A DNA stretch of 36,216 nucleotides from Phormidesmis priestleyi Ana. Lineage in GTDB: Bacteria; Cyanobacteriota; Cyanobacteriia; Phormidesmidales; Phormidesmidaceae. This document shows, in pieces, positions 7,747 to 16,585 of the stretch (the stretch's first letter is position 1; the number at the start of each line of letters is the position of its first letter). Made by a program: the position numbers and the translations under genes. A model generated the notes under the pieces. The model saw nothing but the letters and a program-made list of their open reading frames with translations, searched no databases and was not told where the DNA came from. The DNA lies in the NCBI GenBank assembly GCA_001314865.1, contig LJZR01000038.1, positions 1 through 36,216 of the forward strand, given 5' to 3'.

Positions 7747-7791
7747 AATCATTTGAACCGCAATCGTTTGAGCAGCAGTCGTTTAGGCTAT
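7747..7791. repeat. Tandem repeat 3 x 15 bp across a stop codon
   Basis: Units AATCATTTGAACCGC, AATCGTTTGAGCAGC and AGTCGTTTAGGCTAT lie head to tail. The third covers the TAA stop (7783-7785, minus strand) of the neighbouring gene. The first two copies lack a stop in the gene's direction. Confidence 0.75.
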
Positions 7792-8250
7792 GTTAGGTGG
7801 TATTTGGGGCTTCATGGCCTGCGTGAGTTGATTTTGAAATAGACCTTTTAGATCGGCACGGCGCACTTCAATCGCTTGGTCGCGCGAATCTGTTTCTAAA
7901 AAGATCAGGCTGTCTACCGGTGCGATAGAGGGGAGCTGGAATAGGAGTCTGGCAACAGGAATCGGTAGTGCCATGAGTCCAGGGTTGCTTTTGGCTAATT
8001 TGTCTTTGGCGGCAGCGGCTAGAGAGGGGTAGGCATAGATGACTCTCTTAGGCTGGGTAGGTGTATCTTTGTGGGCGACGGTTGCCTGTAGCCATTGCTT
8101 GTCAACCGACTGCAAAATGTAGTATTTGGAATGCTTCAGTTGCTTGGCGATCGCCTGAATAATCGGCGCGACTGTTTGGATGGCCTGTTTGAGATCGGCT
8201 TCGGGCGGGGCCTCGTCGATAAGATCTTGGAGCTGTTGATCGATGTTCAT
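7783..8250 (-). CDS. Conserved hypothetical protein, 155 aa
   Basis: I do not recognise a named family. The protein has no signal peptide or membrane segment and looks like a small soluble alpha/beta protein. It has an N-terminal helical part (about 1-45), a beta-rich centre (YYILQSVDKQWLQATVAHKD, RVIYAYPS) and a helical C-terminus. Codon use matches the neighbours, and HIP1 occurs inside it (near 8149), so it is probably real. It converges on the HLIP gene and is divergent from hetZ. The stop codon lies in a tandem repeat. Confidence 0.75.
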   Translation of the reverse strand: MNIDQQLQDLIDEAPPEADLKQAIQTVAPIIQAIAKQLKHSKYYILQSVDKQWLQATVAHKDTPTQPKRVIYAYPSLAAAAKDKLAKSNPGLMALPIPVARLLFQLPSIAPVDSLIFLETDSRDQAIEVRRADLKGLFQNQLTQAMKPQIPPNIA

Positions 8251-8844
8251 AGATAGTGAGAAAGTTACGAAAAATTAGGCCTAGCTAAACACTGCCGTCT
8301 CAATCGGGTTCGCTCAAGATGGGTCGAAAGCACAAGATTAAAAATTGCAGGGCAAAACCTTATAAATGCAATGGTTATTCCTCATAACTTTAATGCTTCT
8401 GTGAATATCTCGTCAGATTGTTTAGAACCTCTGCCGATTTGTCTACTCTCAATTTGGTGCCTACTAACTGTTTAACCTGAAAACCATCTACATATTTCGC
8501 TACTGATTCGTCACCAGGCTGTGAGCGGCCACTTTTTAGGGAGTACCACTTGTTTGGAGTATTAGGAGAGCCTACAAGGTTTCAACTAGGGTTTCAACTA
8601 GGGCTTCAACTAGGGTTTCAACTAAGACTTTAACAAAGGCTCTGCTGCTCATACACACCTCAGAACGCGAAGATTTCTTTAGATAGTTCTACTCTCAAGC
8701 ATCGCTTGCTTGCAGATCTGTCGTGTATTACTGGCTTTGAATTGAGTGGTCAGTCGCTAGCTTTTTGTAGCGAGTGGTATCCACATAGCCATTGAGGAAT
8801 CAGGTTTCTTTTGATCAGTAACGGTTCTACCATCAGGGAATAAT
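8251..8844. other. Divergent region upstream of hetZ
   Basis: This 594-bp stretch lies between the divergent starts of the 155-residue hypothetical gene and hetZ. It is AT-rich in its left half and holds no convincing gene. The only clear structure is the 12-bp tandem array at 8577-8635. I could not identify HetR-, NtcA- or RpaB-type sites with confidence. Confidence 0.6.
8577..8635. repeat. Tandem repeat about 5 x 12 bp upstream of hetZ
   Basis: The unit AGGGTTTCAACT occurs at 8588, 8600 and 8612, with a shortened copy before (8577) and a degenerate copy after (8624). It lies about 210-270 bp upstream of hetZ. CTAG at each junction gives a TAG per unit on the plus strand. Confidence 0.85.
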
Positions 8845-9960
8845 TTGTTATTAGCTGTGGATACGCTCTTTGAACGACTGTTTCAAGAATTGAGTCGGGC
8901 TACGCCAGCCTCAAAACGCAACTGTCAAGAGGTCGCTGCTCGTGTTGTTGAAGAAGTTCAGCGAATTTGTACCGAGAGTCAGCGCATTCAAAATTCAGGT
9001 GATGTAGAAGGCTGGGCGAGCGATTTGGCCAGTCATCGACTGAAGCAGATTCGCCGGTATGTTGATTTTGGCTCTAGTAAAGGCCGATTGGAGTTGCACA
9101 GCAGCCTGAGCGCGATTGTGTATCGCTACATGACGCCGCCACAGGTACAGTCTAGCTATCAGGCTAGGGTGTCGCTGATTGAAGATTTTTTGCAAAACTT
9201 TTACGTCGAGAGTATCAATGCGTTTAGGCGAGAGAATTCGGTCGCTGCTGACTATCGGCCTCGGTCTTCACTGGAATTAGCTGAGTACATGGCGTTTACT
9301 GAGCGCTATGCCAAGCGACGGATTCCGCTCTCTCGGGGGCGATCGCAGCAGCTAATTATTTTGAGAACCCAAACGTTTTCAAAACAACAGCCCCCTGAAA
9401 CCACCATTGATATTCAGCAGGCCATTGAAGGCGGTGATTCTGAGCATCCTAGAACCGCGCCCTTCCAGCGTTTGCGTGAGGAACTAACCACCTCTGAGGA
9501 CACCAGCGATTCAGAGAGTACCGTGCGGGAACGAGTCATTGAGCAACTGATGGACTACTTGGTAGAAAAGGGGCAGCAAGACTGTGCCGACTACTTCAGT
9601 TTGCGGCTGATAGATTTACCGACTCATGAGATTGAGGAAATTTTAGAAATTGACTCGCGAGAGCGAGACTATCTTCAACAGCGGTTTAAGTACCATTTAC
9701 TGAAGTTTTCCTTTGCCCATAACTGGGAGCTAGTTCATGAGTGGCTCGGGGCAGAATTGGGGAGGAACCTAGGGCTGACCCCTCAGCAGTGGGAGTACTT
9801 TCAGACCAAAATCACGCAGACTCAAGCTAAAATACTCAATTTGAAGCAACAGGGCCTAAGCGACTTGGAGATCTCTAAAACCCTCGATCTAACACCTACG
9901 CAGCTGCGGAAGCAATGGTCTAAACTACTAGAGCAGGCATGGGATATTCGCAATATTTAA
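8845..9960 (+). CDS. hetZ: HetZ-family regulator
   Basis: HetZ is a DNA-binding regulator needed for heterocyst commitment in Anabaena, and is conserved in filamentous cyanobacteria that make no heterocysts. The 371-residue protein matches the family throughout. Recognisable segments are VVEEVQRICTESQRIQ, the central ELHSSLSAIVYRYMTPPQ, MAFTERYAKRRIPLSRGR, QTFSKQQPPETT, and a C-terminal helical region ending KLLEQAWDIRN that looks like a sigma-region-4-like helix-turn-helix (GLSDLEISKTLDLTPTQLRK). The TTG at 8845 has AGGGA 7 nt upstream; a GTG at 8857 is the alternative. patU follows by about 106 nt on the same strand, the usual family arrangement. Confidence 0.88.
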   Translation: MLLAVDTLFERLFQELSRATPASKRNCQEVAARVVEEVQRICTESQRIQNSGDVEGWASDLASHRLKQIRRYVDFGSSKGRLELHSSLSAIVYRYMTPPQVQSSYQARVSLIEDFLQNFYVESINAFRRENSVAADYRPRSSLELAEYMAFTERYAKRRIPLSRGRSQQLIILRTQTFSKQQPPETTIDIQQAIEGGDSEHPRTAPFQRLREELTTSEDTSDSESTVRERVIEQLMDYLVEKGQQDCADYFSLRLIDLPTHEIEEILEIDSRERDYLQQRFKYHLLKFSFAHNWELVHEWLGAELGRNLGLTPQQWEYFQTKITQTQAKILNLKQQGLSDLEISKTLDLTPTQLRKQWSKLLEQAWDIRNI

Positions 9961-10066
9961 GACTGTTTCAACCTGCGTTGGGATATGAGTCTGCTTTGTT
10001 TGAGTGGCAGGTTTGGGTTTTCTTCTGGGGTTCCCTTAAGATCCGTCCGGACTGGTCTATCGTCCT

Positions 10067-11239
10067 ATGAATAATGACTCAGATAATATTCGGAACTTGC
10101 TTCTGTGGCTTTTGTACAGGTTCGACCCGACATTTTCTTTACCATCAGGAAATGGGTCTACATTGGAAGCCAACACAGCAGAAGCAGGTGTATTCGAAGT
10201 CGGGTCTGATGCAACGTCTATGAAGTCTGTCCACCAAAAAGGGTCTGAGGAGGCATCCTCTTATCCATCTACATCCGCTAGCGCATCGCTCTTAGGAGCA
10301 TTACAGCCTAGCTTTTCAGCGACTTCGAGATCAGTGTCTTGTTCTGCCACAGAGCGTTCAACGGAGCGTTCATATGCGGCACGTAAAGATGCGAATTCTC
10401 AGACGGCTCAGTCGTTTAACTTCGGAGAAATCCACGCTGTGCAAGAACGTTTTCAAGCTTTATTGAAGCAACGTCTCCTTTCGGAGTACGAAAATAACCC
10501 TCCTCTCTTCCCTTGGGAGTCAGAAATTAGCGAGTATCCTGCTGAGGTGGCTGATAGCGTACCGACTGCTGCCATGTCATCTTTGTGGCGTACTCATCTG
10601 AGTGGATTGAGCGTGTCGGGCCTGTTGCCTACTGCGCTGATAGATACCCTGCTAGAGCGGTGTCAGGAGATTGCTCGCGCCCCTATTAAGCAGGGAATTC
10701 GGTTGGTGAGAGCGGTCGAAGACATTTTTCCTGAGAGCGCTGATATGTTGGAGCCGATCGCCAACATGGTGCTGGTGCCTGCCTACCGCTCGGGGCGAGA
10801 AGCTCAAGATGCGGTGATTAGAGAAATTACTCATGCAGTGGGTGGCTATGATTCGGCGATGCCTGAGCAGCAAATTGCGCTGTCTATGCTGGCTGCGCAG
10901 GAAATATTAGGGGCGCTGACGTTTTCGGTGAGTGCTGCTCAGCCCTATGAGCAGCGAAGCTGGATAACTGCTGCGGGTGCTATTGACCTGACGGTTAGCT
11001 ATGGGGCTACTCACAATGGCTGCCATGAACTTAAGGTGGTTGCTGTGTTGCCAGAGGGTGGTCAACTGCGACTACGTGATGGTGATGTAGAAAAGCTGGC
11101 GCTGCGATCGCAGCCGGGTGCTCTTGATGTCGCCCTCTCTACGCCTGCTCTGGGTACAACCTATATGCTGGAAGTGTTTTTACAAAGCGAAGTCTCTGGA
11201 CTCAACTTTGCGATTCACGTCGCTGATGTGCTTGCTTGA
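10067..11239 (+). CDS. patU: PatU-like heterocyst-pattern protein
   Basis: PatU influences heterocyst spacing in Anabaena, where the ancestral gene is split into patU5 and patU3 next to hetZ. Here it is a single 390-residue frame, the unsplit form. The N-terminal 120 residues are Ser/Thr-rich and low complexity. The conserved part begins near residue 124 with the pattern VQERFQALLKQRLLSEYENN and PPLFPWESE, then LPTALIDTLLERCQEIAR, LVRAVEDIFPES and MALSMLAAQEILG-like helices. The assignment rests on position after hetZ and on these motifs. Its biochemical role is unknown. A good terminator follows at 11339. Confidence 0.8.
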   Translation: MNNDSDNIRNLLLWLLYRFDPTFSLPSGNGSTLEANTAEAGVFEVGSDATSMKSVHQKGSEEASSYPSTSASASLLGALQPSFSATSRSVSCSATERSTERSYAARKDANSQTAQSFNFGEIHAVQERFQALLKQRLLSEYENNPPLFPWESEISEYPAEVADSVPTAAMSSLWRTHLSGLSVSGLLPTALIDTLLERCQEIARAPIKQGIRLVRAVEDIFPESADMLEPIANMVLVPAYRSGREAQDAVIREITHAVGGYDSAMPEQQIALSMLAAQEILGALTFSVSAAQPYEQRSWITAAGAIDLTVSYGATHNGCHELKVVAVLPEGGQLRLRDGDVEKLALRSQPGALDVALSTPALGTTYMLEVFLQSEVSGLNFAIHVADVLA

Positions 11240-11543
11240 TTCAGCGTTTCTAGCCGGGTTCGTTTTGAGCATCTACACATTGGCCGCTTGTTACGCAGCC
11301 TTTTATCAATATGCGATTATTCTTTGATCGTCCTTTTTAAGAGGTCAGTTCCGCTTGGAGCTGGCCTTCTTTATTGGGGCCTTATTAGGACATTTCTGTT
11401 TAGGGTATTTCTGTCATCATCTCCAAAGATAACAAACGTGCTTATGCTAGGCAGGAGCGATACAATAAACTCCTCTTATGTTGCCTGTCATTTCGCTTGT
11501 TATGTCCACTATGGCGCATCCTCTCTCTATCCCTTGAATTGAT
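11240..11543. other. Intergenic region patU-argD
   Basis: This 304-bp gap contains the terminator at 11339-11372. TACAAT at 11461 could be an argD -10, but no good -35 accompanies it. Two short open frames here have no conserved features and are judged spurious. Confidence 0.5.
11339..11372 (+). terminator. Rho-independent terminator after patU
   Basis: GGTCAGTTCC (11343-11352) pairs with GGAGCTGGCC (11357-11366) through 10 bp including two G-U pairs, closing a GCTT tetraloop. The stem is flanked by AAGA and followed by TTCTTT. It lies 100 nt after the patU stop, ends the hetZ-patU transcript and insulates argD. Confidence 0.75.
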
Positions 11544-12869
11544 ATGTCCTCTCCAACGCTGACTTCCGAGACTCAATTGACTCCCGACTCGCTACCTCAG
11601 GCATCTTCGGATTTAGTTGCTAACGCCACTTCGGCAGATGCGTCCTCAACGACTCAGGCTGACTTTCAACCCGATGTGTTTGATCAGCATGTGATGTCAA
11701 CCTATGGTCGATTCCCGATTGCGCTGGAACGAGGTGAGGGATGCCGTGTTTGGGACTCTAATGGCAAGGCGTATTTGGATTTTGTGGCAGGCATTGCGAC
11801 CTGCACCTTGGGCCATGCCCATCCGGCGATGGTAGAGGCGGTAACGACGCAGATTAAAAAACTGCATCATGTTTCTAATCTGTACTACATTCCTGAGCAG
11901 GGTGCTTTGGCTGAATGGCTCACCGCGAATTCTTGCGCCGATCGTGTGTTCTTTTGTAATTCGGGGGCGGAGGCGAATGAGGGGGCCATTAAACTGGCTC
12001 GTAAGTATGGCCATACTGAGCTGGGCATAGACGCGCCGGTTATTATTACAGCGCAGGCTAGTTTTCACGGCAGAACGCTGGCGACTGTAACCGCGACAGG
12101 ACAGCCTAAGTACCAAAAAAACTTTAATCCTTTGGTGCCGGGTTTTTACTATGTGCCCTATAACGATATTGAGGCGCTGCGAACTGCGATTCGTGAATTG
12201 GATGCTGAGCAGCGGCAGGTGGCGGCAATTCTGCTAGAGCCGATGCAGGGCGAGGGTGGCGTATGCCCCGGAAATCCGGTGTACTTTAAGCAGGTACGTC
12301 AGCTTTGTGATGAAACAGGCATTTTGCTGATGTTGGACGAGGTGCAGGTAGGAATGGGCCGCACAGGTAACCTATGGGGCTATCAGACGGTGGGCGTAGA
12401 GCCAGATGTGTTTACCTCGGCTAAGGGGCTCGGAGGCGGTGTGCCGATCGGAGCGATTTTGACGAAGCGTCATTGTGATGTGTTTAAGCCTGGGGAGCAT
12501 GGCAGTACGTTTGGCGGTAATCCGTTTGTCTGTGGTGTGGCGCTGAAGGTATGTGAGACGCTGGCATCTGAAAACTTGCTGGCAAATGTGCGATCGCGCG
12601 GCAAGCAGCTCAGAGCAGGGCTCCAGAAGATCGTTCAAAAGTACCCTAGCCTCTGTACGGGTGTTAGAGGCTGGGGGCTGATTAATGGGCTGGTGCTCGC
12701 GGAAGGGATAGCGGCTTTGGATATTGTTAAGGTTGCACTAGAAGAAGGTTTACTCGTTATTCCGGCAAGTGCCAAGGTCGTACGGATGGTGCCGCCTTTG
12801 ATTGTGAGTGAAGCTGAGGTCGACCAGGCATTAGCGCTGTTAGATCGAACACTGAGCAAGTTGGCATAG
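11544..12869 (+). CDS. argD: Acetylornithine aminotransferase
   Basis: ArgD is the PLP-dependent aminotransferase that makes N-acetylornithine from N-acetylglutamate semialdehyde in arginine synthesis; it may also serve in lysine synthesis. The 441-residue protein shows the class III fold: GRFPIALERGEGCRVWDSNG, FCNSGAEANEGAIKLARKYG, SFHGRTLATVTATGQPKYQ, the cofactor-binding LLMLDEVQVGMGRTG (Asp265) and the Schiff-base lysine in TSAKGLGGG (Lys294). About 48 residues before the conserved core are Ser/Thr/Ala-rich; such variable leaders are common in cyanobacterial ArgD. The gene converges on recF, and a 13-bp tandem array starts 2 nt after its TAG. Confidence 0.95.
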   Translation: MSSPTLTSETQLTPDSLPQASSDLVANATSADASSTTQADFQPDVFDQHVMSTYGRFPIALERGEGCRVWDSNGKAYLDFVAGIATCTLGHAHPAMVEAVTTQIKKLHHVSNLYYIPEQGALAEWLTANSCADRVFFCNSGAEANEGAIKLARKYGHTELGIDAPVIITAQASFHGRTLATVTATGQPKYQKNFNPLVPGFYYVPYNDIEALRTAIRELDAEQRQVAAILLEPMQGEGGVCPGNPVYFKQVRQLCDETGILLMLDEVQVGMGRTGNLWGYQTVGVEPDVFTSAKGLGGGVPIGAILTKRHCDVFKPGEHGSTFGGNPFVCGVALKVCETLASENLLANVRSRGKQLRAGLQKIVQKYPSLCTGVRGWGLINGLVLAEGIAALDIVKVALEEGLLVIPASAKVVRMVPPLIVSEAEVDQALALLDRTLSKLA

Positions 12870-12870
12870 T

Positions 12871-12909
12871 AGATGGGTCTAGCAGATGGGTTTAGCAGGT
12901 TGGTTTAGC
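12871..12909. repeat. Tandem repeat 3 x 13 bp after the argD stop
   Basis: Units AGATGGGTCTAGC, AGATGGGTTTAGC and AGGTTGGTTTAGC follow one another, starting 2 nt after the argD TAG (12867-12869). Each carries TAG, and the 13-bp period puts these stops in all three frames. The array fills the space between the convergent argD and recF stops. Confidence 0.9.
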
Positions 12910-12914
12910 AGTTT

Positions 12915-14123
12915 TTAAGAACTAGCTACGAGCCTGCCCTGGTCAACTGTGAGAATCTGGGATGCTTTGAGCCACTGTGCGTCGAAGGAGCCTAGATGAG
13001 TGGTGGTGATGATGGTTTGGAACCGATCTTGAATAGTTTCTAGAAGCTGATTTTGACGCTTGAGATCGAGCTCTGCTAAGACATCGTCTAGTAATAGCAA
13101 GGGAGGCTCGCCGATGACTGCTTCAATGAGTTCTAGCTCGGCGAGCTTAAGTGAGAGCACGAGCGTTCGCTGCTGGCCTTGCGATCCGTACTGTCGAGCG
13201 GGCGTTTGGTTAATTACGAAGTCGATATCGTCTCGATGTGGCCCAACTAAGGAGGTGCGCTGGTGGTATTCAGCGATCGCGCGCGACTGAATTTTTTCTA
13301 GGAAGGACTGCTGAATGATCGCGGGGTCGTCTGCAATGAGTGCTACGTTGGGCTGGTAGGCAATGGTGAGCGCTTCGGCATCGCCACTAATGGACTGGTG
13401 CCAGCGTTGCGCGAGGGGAATGAGCCGGTTGAGGACGCGCGATCGCCTGCGAGTGACCCGAGTTCCAGTGGTGGCTAGTTGCGCATCCCAAATGGCCATT
13501 TGAGTAGGCATTTGGCTCAGCTGAATCTGATCTGACTGATTGTGATGGGTAATTTGCTGCTGCTGACTGGTCAGCAGCGTCGTGTCTATTCGATCATCTA
13601 GATCATCGGCGTTTGCAGTGTGCTGCTTAATAAAGGCATTGCGCTGCTTGAGTACCTGATTGTACTGTTGCAAAATATAGGCATAGACGGGCTCTAGCTG
13701 GGTGAGCAGCGTATCTATCCAAATGCGCCGTCCGCCAGGGCCACCTCGAACCAAGTCGATATCTAAACTAGAGAACTGAACGGCGTTGAGATGGCCTAAA
13801 AAGTCCTGCTGCCGCTTGAGCGTTTCACCGTTGATGACAGCGGTGCGACGACCAGCATTTTTCAATGTCAAGCTGAGTTCGCTAACGCCGAGTTCTCTTT
13901 GTAGTTGCGCTTTGATTTGACCGATGTTGGCGCCTTCTTTGACCAAGTCGCGATCGCGACTCGTGCGGTGTGACTTTAGCGTTGCCAACATTTCAACCGC
14001 CTCTAGCAGGTTGGACTTGCCCTGAGCATTGTCCCCTACCAGAATCGTTTTGGGCGCGCTAAAGGCAACAGACTGACTGCTGTAGTTGCGAAAGTTTTGC
14101 AGGTGAAGGTGCTGGAGAAACAT
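12915..14123 (-). CDS. recF: DNA replication and repair protein RecF
   Basis: RecF is an SMC/ABC-type ATPase that, with RecO and RecR, loads RecA at single-strand gaps. The 402-residue protein opens with [16 protein letters not shown], has Walker [10 protein letters not shown] (residues 30-38), the RecF signature region [15 protein letters not shown] and the helical arm. It ends with [20 protein letters not shown] and Walker [13 protein letters not shown]. The internal arm is slightly longer than in E. coli RecF (about 357 residues), as in other cyanobacteria. It is a lone gene, not next to dnaA-dnaN, which is common in cyanobacteria. Confidence 0.96.
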   Translation of the reverse strand: MFLQHLHLQNFRNYSSQSVAFSAPKTILVGDNAQGKSNLLEAVEMLATLKSHRTSRDRDLVKEGANIGQIKAQLQRELGVSELSLTLKNAGRRTAVINGETLKRQQDFLGHLNAVQFSSLDIDLVRGGPGGRRIWIDTLLTQLEPVYAYILQQYNQVLKQRNAFIKQHTANADDLDDRIDTTLLTSQQQQITHHNQSDQIQLSQMPTQMAIWDAQLATTGTRVTRRRSRVLNRLIPLAQRWHQSISGDAEALTIAYQPNVALIADDPAIIQQSFLEKIQSRAIAEYHQRTSLVGPHRDDIDFVINQTPARQYGSQGQQRTLVLSLKLAELELIEAVIGEPPLLLLDDVLAELDLKRQNQLLETIQDRFQTIITTTHLGSFDAQWLKASQILTVDQGRLVASS

Positions 14124-14481
14124 ATCGCAAATGAGATTGACCCGATGACCAAAGCGATAGTCATCAACAAGGGTCGTCAGTTTGAGCTAGTCATCAGTTT
14201 AAGCTAGGCTTGCCCTTCATAGTCTGCGATCGCTTAGGGAAAGATTGAGGGACATCCGACAGTGACAACGGATGGTAACGGATGCCATAGAAGACTTTGC
14301 CTTCTGGTTAGCGCGATCGCCATTATCTCTTTAATCAAAACCGAGACCAGCGAGACTGGTCCTAGAATAAGCGATCGTTAGCTTAGGTGTCGGCGTGTGC
14401 TGCGAGTGAAGAGCCGAAATAATCCTAATTACGCTTGTAATAAATTGGGCAGCCGGTGCTACAATACTCAAGCGCCAGCGA
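14124..14481. other. Region between recF start and tRNA-Gln
   Basis: This 358-bp gap contains the recF upstream region, two 17-bp tandem copies (GTCGTCAGTTTGAGCTA and GTCATCAGTTTAAGCTA, 14173-14206) and two HIP1 octamers (near 14226 and 14312). No gene is visible. Confidence 0.55.
14435..14465 (+). promoter_or_regulatory. Candidate promoter of tRNA-Gln
   Basis: TTGTAA (14435-14440) and TACAAT (14460-14465) lie 16 nt upstream of the tRNA. The 19-bp spacing is longer than ideal, so the -35 is uncertain. Confidence 0.4.
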
Positions 14482-14553
14482 TGGGGTGTCGCCAAGTGGT
14501 AAGGCAGCGGGTTTTGGTCTCGCCATTCCTAGGTTCGAATCCTAGCACCCCAG
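14482..14553 (+). tRNA. trnQ: tRNA-Gln (anticodon TTG)
   Basis: The acceptor arms TGGGGTG (14482-14488) and CACCCCA (14546-14552) pair fully, with discriminator G at 14553. The anticodon stem GCGGG/CTCGC closes the loop TTTTGGT, with anticodon TTG at 14514-14516. The T-arm contains GGTTCGAATCC. CCA is not encoded. Confidence 0.97.
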
Positions 14554-14625
14554 CTTTTAAACGCAACTTTTCCATTGACATTACCAGCGAAAGGTCACCA
14601 AGCCTACTCGCTAAATATTGCTAAT

Positions 14626-14665
14626 AAAAGCAGTCAAGCTCATAGAGCGTGGCTGCTTTTGTTTT
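14626..14665 (+). terminator. Hairpin terminator after tRNA-Gln
   Basis: AAAAGCAG (14626-14633) pairs with CTGCTTTT (14653-14660), followed by GTTTT. The 8-bp stem with a 19-nt loop and T-rich tail lies 73 nt downstream of the tRNA. Confidence 0.5.
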
Positions 14666-15552
14666 GAATATCTGTTCTAGAAAACTGTTCTAGAAAATTG
14701 TTGTAGACAAGCGTGCCTATGAGCTGCGTCAGACTCTCAGTAAGATGGGTTTTGCAACGTAACATTTCATACGGTCACATGGCTTGACATTTTGTTAAAT
14801 TTCTCTTGTTTATGAGTGAAAAAAATGATTTTGGCCTTAACTATACCGCCAAGAGGCTGATTCATTTATCTCACTCATATGAATTTCATGAAATGGCAAA
14901 GAACGGTTTCGAAGCGTTGATGCTGCTCATCTAGACAATGGCGAGATGATGGCGAGATGATGGCGAGATGATGGCGAGATGATGACTAGACAAGGGCTAG
15001 ATAAGGGCTGACAGCGGCTGATAACACAGACTTGATCCTCGGCTTGCACAGCGTGCAACAAGCAGAAGCGACCACAAAACTTAATCCTTGCTTTACAAGA
15101 CTAATGCTCGTCTGAACAGATTAGGTTGATGCCTGAACTGCTTTTATATCAAGGCTTATATCCGTTGAGCCAAGCTTTGTCATCCATGAATTTAACCAAT
15201 GAATTTATTAGCTGTCTTGGAACTTCCCTAAAAATAGGGACGTCTTCCTATGTGTATTGGCAAAACAATTTTATGCAGTGCTCGATATTGGTTTTCTAAA
15301 TTTGTTTTTTGACCACCCTGTCTTCTTCTCTATATGTAAATACTCATTAAAAGCGCTATGTAGAGTATCAAATATGACATATAGGTGGTCGTTGCCTAGC
15401 TGAGTGAGTATTTTGTCTAACTCTAGGCGAGTTATTGGAAACGCAAGGCGAGTTATTGAAAACACGACTACTCCAGTGCTTCTCAACTGTCGTTTTTATG
15501 CCTTTAGCGCTGTCTGACTTTTTTGTTTTCCGAAGGTTGCTACTTGCACAAT
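14666..15552. other. Long gene-poor region between tRNA-Gln and the glycosyltransferase gene
   Basis: About 890 bp hold no gene I can support. The region contains a TTGACA (14784-14789), complementary 9-mers TATGAGTGA (14811-14819) and TCACTCATA (14871-14879), a four-copy 11-bp array (14938-14981), and a duplicated GGCGAGTTATTG segment near 15425-15458. A 71-codon minus-strand frame at 15271-15486 has no family features. A small RNA is possible but unproven. Confidence 0.5.
14938..14981. repeat. Tandem repeat 4 x 11 bp
   Basis: Four perfect copies of ATGGCGAGATG start at 14938, 14949, 14960 and 14971. They lie in the gene-poor region and are not attached to any gene end. Confidence 0.95.
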
Positions 15553-16428
15553 ATGACTCATTTTGATTCTGACATAGCTCATTCTGGCATAGACAATAGT
15601 GCGCCTACAGCTGTTTTGGCTCCCCAGCAATGCTCGAACAAAAGCCTCACGATTGGCAGCGACGCTCAGCCTGTGGCACCTTCCAAAGTCGTTCTTTTGG
15701 GCATGGATTTTGACAATTTTTCTAAGCAGGAGCTGCTTTCTAGTTTGAGGAAAGGCGTTGTGTTTACGCCTAATGTGGATCACATGATGAAACTGCGTCG
15801 AGATCCTGACTTTGCCTCTGTATACCAAAGAGCCGACTTTAAACTCTGCGATAGTCAGGTGCTGATGTATGCCGCTAAGTTTTTGGGCAAGCCGCTGAAG
15901 GCAAAGCTCTCGGGGTCAGATTTGTTTCCCTGGTTTTGTGATTATCACAAGCACAACGAAAATATCAAGGTGTTTTTGCTCGGTGGGGCAGAAGGCATTG
16001 CCAAAGAGGCTCAGAGACGAATTAACGCCAGAATAGGTCGTGAGATTGTAGTAGGTGAATATTCACCGCCGCTTGGGTTTGAGACTGATCTTGAAGAATG
16101 TGAGAATATTGTTGCTTTGATTGAGCGATCCTCTGCAAATGTAGTGGCCGTTTGCCTCGGTGCCCCCAAGCAGGAAAAATGGATTGCGACTTATCGCGAT
16201 CGCCTACCCACTATTGATATTTTTATGGCAATCGGCGCTGCTGTTGACTTTGAAGCGGGCCGTAAGCCTAGAGCGCCTCAATATGTCAGCGAGCTCGGCC
16301 TAGAATGGCTGTACCGGTTGATTTGTGAGCCGAGAAGGCTATGGCGCCGGTATTTGATTGAGGGAATGCCCTTTGTCGGTTTAGTGCTGGCTGAAAAAAT
16401 GAGACAGTCACGGCCTCGAAAAGCATAA
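15553..16428 (+). CDS. WecG/TagA/CpsF-family glycosyltransferase (GT26)
   Basis: The family transfers a sugar such as N-acetylmannosaminuronate or N-acetylmannosamine onto a lipid-linked acceptor at the inner face of the membrane, for polysaccharide assembly. After about 45 variable residues the core follows the family: VLLGMDFDNFSKQELLSSL, then TPNVDHMMKLRRDPDFASVY, ADFKLCDSQVLMYAAKFLG, LSGSDLFPWFC, KVFLLGGAEGIAKEA, VVAVCLGAPKQEKWI and FMAIGAAVDFEAG. The basic C-terminus (RLICEPRRLWRRYL) is the family's usual membrane-contact region. I use the ATG at 15553; a TTG at 15523 would add ten residues. No other polysaccharide genes adjoin it, so substrate and pathway are not shown. Confidence 0.9.
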   Translation: MTHFDSDIAHSGIDNSAPTAVLAPQQCSNKSLTIGSDAQPVAPSKVVLLGMDFDNFSKQELLSSLRKGVVFTPNVDHMMKLRRDPDFASVYQRADFKLCDSQVLMYAAKFLGKPLKAKLSGSDLFPWFCDYHKHNENIKVFLLGGAEGIAKEAQRRINARIGREIVVGEYSPPLGFETDLEECENIVALIERSSANVVAVCLGAPKQEKWIATYRDRLPTIDIFMAIGAAVDFEAGRKPRAPQYVSELGLEWLYRLICEPRRLWRRYLIEGMPFVGLVLAEKMRQSRPRKA

Positions 16429-16585
16429 GATTGAAAGGCAGTAGAATCCTTTTGAATGAGGACCCCAAAAATTACGCTAGGGTAAGGTCAATACTTAATT
16501 GTCCCAATCTTAGTTGTCCTAATCCGTTCATTTCCTCATTCATTTACTTACATTCGGATCACTCGCCTCCTTTTTGTCTTTCAAC

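Noticed and set aside
11118-11542. Two short plus-strand frames after patU
   Set aside because: They overlap the patU end and its terminator and look like chance hydrophobic frames in AT-rich DNA.
14397-14624. 75-codon plus-strand open frame
   Set aside because: It runs through tRNA-Gln, and its only structure is the tRNA sequence.
14938-14981. Tandem arrays considered as CRISPR
   Set aside because: Units are 10-20 bp with no spacers between copies, and no cas genes are present.
15271-15486. 71-codon minus-strand open frame in the gene-poor region
   Set aside because: No family features or clear start signal; its apparent internal repeat (ITRLAFPITRLELD) comes from a local DNA duplication. 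I cannot exclude it but would not annotate it.
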